The notes under the pieces: model-generated
Database searches by the model: none
What the model was told of the DNA's origin: nothing
Seen by the model: the letters and a program-made list of their open reading frames with translations, nothing else
Position numbers and translations under genes: made by a program
Origin: SOIA01 sp050116035
GTDB lineage: Bacteria > Acidobacteriota > Aminicenantia > Aminicenantales > Aminicenantaceae
Direction: 5' to 3'
DNA length: 15,556 bases
Assembly: GCA_050116035.1 (NCBI GenBank)
Contig: JASFPJ010000041.1
Coordinates: 1 to 15,556 of the forward strand
Shown here: positions 1 through 5,348 of the stretch, in pieces
Layout of the letters: each line of letters opens with the position of its first letter
Position numbering within the stretch: position 1 is the stretch's first letter

Positions 1-492
1 AAAAAAACGGGCTCGATCCGCACCGTGCGTGGTTTTGGAGACTGTCAGCTCCATATCGAGTGGTCAGCGCCCCTTCCAGTGACAGGAGAAGGGCAGGGTC
101 GAGGAAATAGCGGAGTGTACCTTATGGAGAAGTACGAAGTCCAGGTGCTCGATTGTTATAAAAATAAGACCTATGCCGATGGGATGACCGCGGCCGTTTA
201 CGGCCAGTATCCACCGCTGGTCAACGCCTGCCGTCCTCCCGGAGAATGGCAGGTATACGATATAATTTTCCACCGTCCTCATTTTTCTGATGATGGGAGC
301 TTGATTCGTCCGGCGCAGATGACTGTATTTCATAACGGGATTCTCGTTCAGGATAACGTAGAGTTGATGGGCCCGACTAATCCGAATAGATGGATACCAT
401 ACAAAGTACACGAAGATAAACTCCCTCTCTTACTCCAGGACCATGGCAATCCGGTCCGGTTCCGCAACATCTGGCTCCGCGAACTCGAATAA
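1..492 (+). CDS. DUF1080 / 3-keto-disaccharide hydrolase domain protein, 3' part (5' end outside window)
   Basis: The reading frame is open from base 1 and ends at TAA 490-492, giving 163 visible residues; the start lies upstream of the window. A GTG at 25 is in frame, but the preceding codons already fit the family (GSIRT before the FGD-x-QLHIEW strand), so it is not the start. Family hallmarks are visible: the NSGVYL strand, YEVQVLD, the AVYGQYPPLVNA loop, PGEWQVYDI, VFHNGILVQDN and a terminal FRNIWLREL. DUF1080 (PF06439) has a concanavalin-like jelly-roll fold, and characterised members hydrolyse or eliminate 3-keto-glycosides made by Gfo/Idh/MocA-type 3-dehydrogenases. Three such oxidoreductases lie in this window, which supports that role here by inference. 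Most family members are exported, but the N-terminus cannot be seen. It is the only plus-strand gene and converges on the glycosyltransferase that ends at 687. Confidence 0.9.
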   Translation, partial: KKTGSIRTVRGFGDCQLHIEWSAPLPVTGEGQGRGNSGVYLMEKYEVQVLDCYKNKTYADGMTAAVYGQYPPLVNACRPPGEWQVYDIIFHRPHFSDDGSLIRPAQMTVFHNGILVQDNVELMGPTNPNRWIPYKVHEDKLPLLLQDHGNPVRFRNIWLRELE

Positions 493-539
493 AAAAGGGG
501 ACAGGTTACTTTTTTAAAAAGTTGCCTGTCCCCTTTTTT
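491..539. terminator. bidirectional terminator / GGGGACAGG palindrome
   Basis: A 49-base near-perfect palindrome that overlaps the last bases of the DUF1080 stop codon. The outer arms (491-505 and 525-539) match exactly: six A, GGGG, ACAGG on the left, and CCTGT, CCCC, six T on the right. The inner part (TTACTTTTTT against AAAAAGTTG) pairs almost completely. On either strand the RNA would form a GC-rich stem ending in a U tract, so it can terminate the converging transcripts of both neighbours. The GGGGACAGGTTACTTTTT motif also resembles dispersed intergenic repeats seen in many genomes near REP-associated (Y1) transposases. That link is recalled knowledge and is not proven here, because no transposase lies in the window. 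Confidence 0.75.
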
Positions 540-557
540 CTACACTTTTTTCTACAC
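534..557. repeat. two tandem copies of a 12-base unit
   Basis: TTTTTTCTACAC occurs twice back to back (534-545 and 546-557). The first copy starts in the right arm of the preceding palindrome. It probably arose by slippage or repeat-element decay; no function is evident. Confidence 0.6.
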
Positions 558-615
558 TAACAAAATTTTTATTTAATCACTGAGTGCAAAAAACAGGCTC
601 CTTTTTCTTGAGAAT

Positions 616-643
616 GGGACAGTCCCTATCTTATTTAAATAAG
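616..643. repeat. palindromic intergenic elements (GGGAC-A-GTCCC and CTTATTTAAATAAG)
   Basis: Two palindromes lie close together: GGGAC-A-GTCCC at 616-626, and the perfect 14-base CTTATTTAAATAAG at 630-643. With the hairpins at 491-539 and 670-682 they fill the 194-base gap between two convergent genes. The GGGAC/GTCCC core resembles that of the element at 11800-11812, so this looks like the debris of one dispersed repeat family. No open reading frame or RNA gene was seen in the gap. Confidence 0.55.
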
Positions 644-664
644 GATTGAAAAGGATAAGCCCTG

Positions 665-682
665 AAAAAGGGGCCTGTCCCC
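665..682 (-). terminator. intrinsic terminator after the GT2 gene
   Basis: Read on the minus strand, four bases after the TAA at 687-689, the sequence is GGGG-ACAGG-CCCC followed by TTTTT: a short GC stem with a U tract. The stem has only four strong pairs. The same GGGGACAGG word forms the larger palindrome at 491-539, so the site may be a repeat element used as a terminator. Confidence 0.5.
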
Positions 683-686
683 AATT

Positions 687-1406
687 TTACTTTTTGATGA
701 TGGACCTGACTCTGAACATCTCTTTGAGCACACTCAAGGCGATACGCCTTGGCCGCAGGCGGGTGTCAAGGTCGCAGGTCCATTCCACCGGAAATTCCTC
801 GATTCTATAACCCCTTTGCAAGGCTCGAAGGAGAATTTCCAACTCAAATAGAAAACCTCTTGTCTGGCATTCGCTAAATAATTCTCTGGCAATCTTTCCC
901 TTGTACAGCTTGAATCCGCACTGAGAATCTGTGATCCGGCCGGGAAGGCCGGTGATTATTATCGCCGCCTGGCGGAAAAGCCAGGACAGCAACCGGCGCT
1001 TCAAGCCCCGGTCTCTGAGGATGCGAGTTTCCTTCAACCGGCGGGAGGCTATGGCGATATCCAGTTCTCCGGCTCGAATTCGCCCCATCTGTTCTAATGC
1101 GTTGGCATAAGGGATGCATGTCCCGCTGTCTGCGAATAAAACAACATTTCCCCCGGTTTTTTCTATTCCGGTCTTCACCGCATACCCTTTACCCGAATTT
1201 TTCTCAAGACGGATAACTGAGAGATTCACAGAAGAGGGGATGTCTGCTTTCCGCGCGGCCTCTGATGTGCCGTCCGTGCTCCCATCGTCCACGATTATCA
1301 CCTCGCCGCTCAACCCAGTATCCTTGATAAAAGAGACGGCCGCTTCCGCATCAAAGCGAATTTTTATGGCCTCGTTCAGTGCGGGAATAACGATTGAAAT
1401 GTCCAT
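687..1406 (-). CDS. family 2 glycosyltransferase, polyprenyl-phosphate-sugar synthase-like (DPM1/Alg5 type)
   Basis: A cytoplasmic GT-A enzyme of 239 residues predicted to move a sugar from a nucleotide donor to a polyprenyl phosphate. Visible motifs: VIPALNE at 7-12, VDDGSTDGT at 39-47, the GKGYAVKTGI donor loop at 72-81, FADSGTCIPY at 91-100 in place of the usual FxDADxxTP metal motif, QCGFKLY at 162-168, and RGFLFELEILLRA followed by EEFPVEW at 183-209. The frame is open up to 1592, but that stretch overlaps the upstream gene and is not family-like. The ATG at 1406 opens directly on the first Rossmann strand, four bases after the stop of the GT-C gene, behind an AAGAAAG-type ribosome site. 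No C-terminal membrane segment is present. It likely makes the lipid-linked donor used by the GT-C protein encoded just upstream. The GT2 call is firm; sugar and lipid are unknown. Confidence 0.88.
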   Translation of the reverse strand: MDISIVIPALNEAIKIRFDAEAAVSFIKDTGLSGEVIIVDDGSTDGTSEAARKADIPSSVNLSVIRLEKNSGKGYAVKTGIEKTGGNVVLFADSGTCIPYANALEQMGRIRAGELDIAIASRRLKETRILRDRGLKRRLLSWLFRQAAIIITGLPGRITDSQCGFKLYKGKIARELFSECQTRGFLFELEILLRALQRGYRIEEFPVEWTCDLDTRLRPRRIALSVLKEMFRVRSIIKK

Positions 1407-1410
1407 ACCA

Positions 1411-2967
1411 TCACTTTCTTCTTTGCAAAAATGTATCCCAGAGATTCTGCTCGATATACAGAGCCAGCAGGATTCCGGGCCGAAGTTCGTAATATTCGAG
1501 GATGTGATTATCTTCCAGAAAAAGCTGGAGCTGGCTTGTTTTATTGATAGAGGAAACGATGAGGGGGACATCGGCGAGCGCTCCGGCCTCATCGACCTCC
1601 TGCCAGTATCCGACTCTCCCGAAGCCTCTTAAGTACCAGGGAAGGGGCCAGGCTTCGTCAGGCTCTGTGATCACTTTGATCAGCATCAGATTCTGGTCTG
1701 GATGAATAGGGGCCAGCTCGTCAATACGTTTGACGAGATTTAAAAAGCCAGGGCTGGTGTGGGCATAGACATAGGGATTGCGGGAGTCTGCATAGTATTT
1801 AAAGTTAGCACTGTAGCTCCGTATCCCGAGGCGAATAACTCCGAGACAGAGTACAAGAACAATAGTAACCCGAAAGGCGCGTTTTTTGCTGATTTTGATT
1901 AGAAAAGCTGAGCCGTGCCCGGCTAAGAGGGTAAACCCGATATAGAAAGGAAGCATGTTCCAGGGAGTCTTGTAAGGGATCAGGGAGTATGCCGCTGTGG
2001 CGAGGATCGTGTAGAAAGTCACAAAACGAATAAAGAATGGACTTGACTCTTTATTGGAATGCGGCAGGAAGGCTGCCACACCTCCGATTAGCGCGAGAAC
2101 CAGGATCAGGGCTTCGCTCCAGATTGGGCCATTCCCATACTGAGAAAAAGCCAGCATCTTTAAATAATAATACACCGGATGGGAATGGAATCCAGCGCTC
2201 CCCGCCCGGCTGAAATAGTTACCGAAGGCGAGCACAGAATCCAGAATCCCTCTGGGATTCTGGAAGAAAGAGGAGTACAGGAGGAGAGACACCAGGATCC
2301 CTGTCCCGAGAAAAATGAATAGATGGCTTTTTTTTGGCATGGATGGAGAATCATTTGGCTGGATTTGTTTTTTTAAAGAAAAGAACGCAAGGAACAGAGC
2401 CGCAAGAATGGCGCCGAAGGCGATGATGCAGGTCTCCTTTGTGGAAAACATCATCCCGAAGAAAAATCCGGATGTGGCGGCCCAGTAGGGAGAACGGGTC
2501 CGGGTGTATCTCCAGGAAGAAGTGACTGCCCCCATAAGGAAAAAGACCAGCAGCGTTTCCTGGATGTAGAACCGGTTATAGAAGACCATGGCCGGTGAGA
2601 CGGCAGTTAAAAAACTGGCAAAAACGGCGGCTTCAAGAGAGAATCCGTCTTTAAAAAGCAGAAAAAGAAGGATTATCCCCACTCCGAAAATGACGGGCAA
2701 CAAGCGCAAAGTCACTTCACTCAAAGCAGAGAACGATGTGCCGGAAGCGATCCAGGCAAACGGGAGTGTCAGGTAGTAAAGGGTGGGGCCGTGGTGTTCG
2801 GTCCGGTCATAACGGTATTCACCTTGCTCCAGCAGGATACCGAATTTGACAGCCTGGTTGGCTTCGTCGTGATGCATGGGACGAAGGTCCAGCTGAAAAA
2901 GGCGAAACAGGAGAGCTCCGAGGACAGCGAGCAGGAATAGCCCGTAAAGGGCTGTTTTTTTATTCAT
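1411..2967 (-). CDS. polytopic GT-C glycosyltransferase, Agl23 / ArnT-PMT-like
   Basis: A membrane protein of 518 residues with a first transmembrane segment at about 7-25 followed by an outward loop containing RPMHHDEANQA (29-39). The Asp-Glu pair in that loop is the catalytic signature of PMT/ArnT-type GT-C enzymes. Next come YRYDRTEHHGPTLYY (51-65), about ten further hydrophobic segments and a soluble C-terminal tail of about 120 residues. This arrangement matches the family named flippase activity-associated protein Agl23 (TIGR03663), first named in archaea and also found in bacteria. Such enzymes use polyprenyl-phosphate sugars on the outer face of the cytoplasmic membrane, and the next gene encodes a likely maker of that donor. 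The ATG at 2965-2967 overlaps the TGA of the preceding gene by four bases (ATGA) and has no clear Shine-Dalgarno site, so translation is probably coupled. The acceptor is unknown. Confidence 0.82.
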   Translation of the reverse strand: MNKKTALYGLFLLAVLGALLFRLFQLDLRPMHHDEANQAVKFGILLEQGEYRYDRTEHHGPTLYYLTLPFAWIASGTSFSALSEVTLRLLPVIFGVGIILLFLLFKDGFSLEAAVFASFLTAVSPAMVFYNRFYIQETLLVFFLMGAVTSSWRYTRTRSPYWAATSGFFFGMMFSTKETCIIAFGAILAALFLAFFSLKKQIQPNDSPSMPKKSHLFIFLGTGILVSLLLYSSFFQNPRGILDSVLAFGNYFSRAGSAGFHSHPVYYYLKMLAFSQYGNGPIWSEALILVLALIGGVAAFLPHSNKESSPFFIRFVTFYTILATAAYSLIPYKTPWNMLPFYIGFTLLAGHGSAFLIKISKKRAFRVTIVLVLCLGVIRLGIRSYSANFKYYADSRNPYVYAHTSPGFLNLVKRIDELAPIHPDQNLMLIKVITEPDEAWPLPWYLRGFGRVGYWQEVDEAGALADVPLIVSSINKTSQLQLFLEDNHILEYYELRPGILLALYIEQNLWDTFLQRRK

Positions 2968-3653
2968 CTCGCAGGAGTGCCGTAAACCTCCACTTCGACA
3001 TAGTGATTCATATCATTCGAGGTGTTCCCTCTGCTGTAGAGGCGAACATACCTGGTCGTGACGCCTCTGGGATCGATCAGGCGTCCTTCGTTGACTTCGA
3101 TGTATTCTTTGTCCTTCCCGACTCCCAGTCCGGAAGAGTTATCATGGTCGTTATTGAAAATCGTTTTGACGCCGGTGATGAAGTCGGGATCACCTGAAAC
3201 CTGAACGATCACATCGCGGTACACCCGGGCCTGGCTGTGGTAGTGCCAGATCAAAATGGCGTGGAGAGAGTAGGAGCCTCCGAGGTCGATCTGCACGTAC
3301 TGCACTCCGGGCCCGAACTCCACGAAATATCCTTCCTCACCGGATTTTTCCCCATCAGTGACAAACTCCAGCTCACCGATGATCGGCTCTGTATCGCTTC
3401 CAGTGACCGGTTTATCCAGAGAGAGAAGTTTGGTTCCCTTCGGGACGTAAAAAGGTCCGCGCTTTTTACCGGTTATTCTTTCCAAGTTGGGGGAACGGAT
3501 GTTTCTGGGCGTCCCCACGAACATGGGTTTGGGCAGTTTCAGCTCCAACACCACTTTCTCCTGGCCCGTGTCCTGGGAATCAACGCCTCCTACCAGGACA
3601 AAAAGGGCCGATACAGAAAAAAACAGAGCGGCAGGACAAATCTTATTTATCAT
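2964..3653 (-). CDS. exported discoidin-like (F5/8 type C-like) protein
   Basis: A protein of 229 residues. Residues 1-26 form a signal peptide with a hydrophobic core (AALFFSVSALFVLVGGV). Residues about 75-227 look like a single beta-sandwich of the discoidin/F5-8C type: LLSLDKPVTGSD near the start, VTDGEKSG at 98-105, YVQIDLGG at 119-126, a tryptophan-rich IWHYHSQARVYRDVIVQV strand pair at 135-152, and a closing RYVRLYSRGNTSNDMNHYVEVEVYG (201-225). Such domains bind carbohydrate or act as envelope adhesion modules; no catalytic residues are evident. The ATG at 3651-3653 has a strong AAGGAG site six bases upstream. The gene begins a three-gene unit with the GT-C and GT2 genes, so the protein could be a substrate or partner of that machinery (inference). 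The 86 bases between it and ApbE (3654-3739) hold no clear promoter or terminator. Confidence 0.72.
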   Translation of the reverse strand: MINKICPAALFFSVSALFVLVGGVDSQDTGQEKVVLELKLPKPMFVGTPRNIRSPNLERITGKKRGPFYVPKGTKLLSLDKPVTGSDTEPIIGELEFVTDGEKSGEEGYFVEFGPGVQYVQIDLGGSYSLHAILIWHYHSQARVYRDVIVQVSGDPDFITGVKTIFNNDHDNSSGLGVGKDKEYIEVNEGRLIDPRGVTTRYVRLYSRGNTSNDMNHYVEVEVYGTPAR

Positions 3654-3739
3654 AACGAACTCCTTTTTTATCTCTCTATAAAGATATTCATCTGTCGATT
3701 CATTTATGCATCCAGCTAGCCATCTATCTATCTTCCTTC

Positions 3740-4681
3740 CTATTGAATCGCGATGTCCTTATTGAATACCTGACAGGTCTGAGGATCGATGACAACAAGG
3801 GCCCAGACCTCAGGATGTTTGCCGCAAAAAGATTTAACTTCCTCTGTGTCCATGACCATGAACGCCGTGGAAAGGGCATCAGACACAGCCGCAGAGGGAT
3901 GAGAAACCCAGGCAGCCAGATGGCCTTTGGCTGGTCTTCCGGTTTTCGGATCGATGATGTGCTTTCCTTTGACTTCGGTGCCGGAGCCACTCAGGGCTCT
4001 GTCTTTCAGGATAAATTCTTTCGGAGATTGAGCGCACTCCCAGGCCCCCCCGATGCCGACCGGCCATCCTTTATTTCCGATAGGACTGTCCGGGGGGACG
4101 CCAACGGCCAATGCAGAACTGGTTCCGCCGTGGATCAATGCGTTATCAATATCCCAGTCGGACAGGATTTCGAGGGTTTTATCCAAAGCGTATCCTTTGC
4201 CGATGCCCCCAAGGTCCAGCTGCATATATCTTTCTTGATCCCCAGCCTCTTTCTGACGGATTTTGACCATGTATCCTTGGGATGTCCGGAAGAGATCAAT
4301 ATGTTCCATGATACCTGTGTTCAGTTTTCGGGATTCAGGGACATCGTCCTTCCTGTATTTTACCAGAGACCCGATATTGACATCAAAAGCCCCGCGTGTT
4401 TGAGATCGGATTGAGGCCGCAGTTTGAAGACACTCGTAGGTCTCGATCCCAACCAGCAAGGACTGACCGGGTTTCAGATTGTTGATCTGCCCGATATCGC
4501 TTCCGGGATTGAAGCGGCTGAAGAGGTTTTCGATCCGGTCGATCTCAGAGAAAACAGCCTGAGAGGCCTGCCCGCCATATGTTTCGTTCTTCCCAGAGAT
4601 CAAGAGCTCAAAGGTCGTTCCCATAGCTTGATGGGCGAAGCGAAACACGGATTGGCCCTGAGGCTCATCACTTTTTATCAT
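3740..4681 (-). CDS. apbE: ApbE-family FAD:protein FMN transferase
   Basis: The 313-residue protein has the ApbE order of motifs: MGTTFELLI at 20-28, LFSRFNPGSDIGQIN at 53-67, GAFDVNIGSLV at 97-107, LDLGGIGKGYALD at 155-167, HGGTSSALAVG at 184-194, ALSGSGTEVKGKHIIDP at 229-245 and AAVSDALSTAFMVM at 264-277. The last contains the Asp that helps bind Mg2+. ApbE splits FAD and attaches FMN to a Ser or Thr of an extracytoplasmic redox protein. Unusually, the chosen start gives no signal peptide or lipobox, although most bacterial ApbE proteins are exported. The ATG at 4679-4681 overlaps the end of the cytochrome-b-like gene by 14 bases and lacks a good ribosome site, implying coupling. It is the last gene of the heptaheme operon. 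No FMN-accepting motif was recognised in its neighbours. Confidence 0.92.
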   Translation of the reverse strand: MIKSDEPQGQSVFRFAHQAMGTTFELLISGKNETYGGQASQAVFSEIDRIENLFSRFNPGSDIGQINNLKPGQSLLVGIETYECLQTAASIRSQTRGAFDVNIGSLVKYRKDDVPESRKLNTGIMEHIDLFRTSQGYMVKIRQKEAGDQERYMQLDLGGIGKGYALDKTLEILSDWDIDNALIHGGTSSALAVGVPPDSPIGNKGWPVGIGGAWECAQSPKEFILKDRALSGSGTEVKGKHIIDPKTGRPAKGHLAAWVSHPSAAVSDALSTAFMVMDTEEVKSFCGKHPEVWALVVIDPQTCQVFNKDIAIQ

Positions 4682-5348
4682 CGACCCGGCTGAAATAGGT
4701 AAAAGCGATTGCTGAAAGAAGGGATGCTAAAGCGCTGTATCTGTGGACCTCAAACAGGTCCAGTTGAGCGACCAGGGAAAAGTATGGCAGCATCAAGGTC
4801 AGGGATGTAACGATCAAACAGAGTCCTGAAGTGACGAAGAGCCAAAAAAAGATTTTTGACCATGTTGTGGGAATAGCACTTTTTCCTCCAGGCGATGGAG
4901 CGACCTGGCTATGCGTTAAATCTTGCGCAACAAAAATGTAATATCTGGCCCTTGAAATCATGGCCAGTGGAAGACATACAGCGAATACACCGCCCAGCAC
5001 GACATGCAGGAGAAGAAATGCCCCATACAGTCTCTGTGCGCTCAACAGGGCAAAAGGGAATCCACTGGCAGCAAGAAGACAGAAACTTGTGCCCAGACAG
5101 ATAATGATCCATCGATCTCTGCCTGGATGATGCTGGACAACCCACCGTTTATACCTCTCTCTCCAGCCCTTTATGCCGGCTGTTTTGAGAAAATCGAACA
5201 GCCGGGTGAAGAGCCATGGGATATAAGAATTCACAACGACTTTGTCTGGGCTTTTTCTGGAAGCCTCTTTTAATTTTTTGAAGCGGTGGATTGTCAGGGC
5301 AAAGATCATCGCCAGAACAGATAGAGCGGTCACTATACTGAATGTCAA
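4668..5348 (-). CDS. integral membrane protein with b-type-cytochrome-like histidines (probable quinone-side partner of the heptaheme cytochrome)
   Basis: A protein of 226 residues with about five membrane segments: 4-20, 80-103, 108-131, 165-189 and 203-220. His115 sits inside the third segment (FLLLHVVLGG) and His202 at the start of the fifth (FEVHRYSALASLL), a plausible bis-histidine pair for a b heme; further histidines lie at 21, 73 and 74. It does not match a named family that I can state with certainty; cytochrome b561-like or formate-dehydrogenase-gamma-like proteins are the closest in pattern. The start is TTG at 5346-5348, overlapping the TGA of the heptaheme gene (TTGA), with a strong GAGGAG site six bases upstream. 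Downstream it overlaps ApbE by 14 bases. By position it would link the cytochrome to the quinone pool (inference). Confidence 0.68.
   Translation of the reverse strand: MTFSIVTALSVLAMIFALTIHRFKKLKEASRKSPDKVVVNSYIPWLFTRLFDFLKTAGIKGWRERYKRWVVQHHPGRDRWIIICLGTSFCLLAASGFPFALLSAQRLYGAFLLLHVVLGGVFAVCLPLAMISRARYYIFVAQDLTHSQVAPSPGGKSAIPTTWSKIFFWLFVTSGLCLIVTSLTLMLPYFSLVAQLDLFEVHRYSALASLLSAIAFTYFSRVDDKK

Noticed and set aside
1407..1592. N-terminal extension of the GT2 protein by 62 residues.
   Set aside because: It lies inside the GT-C gene in another frame, lacks family similarity, and the ATG at 1406 starts directly at the first conserved strand.
3743..4414. Plus-strand open frame of 223 codons opposite ApbE.
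   Set aside because: A shadow of the ApbE reading frame; the ApbE motifs on the minus strand are unambiguous.
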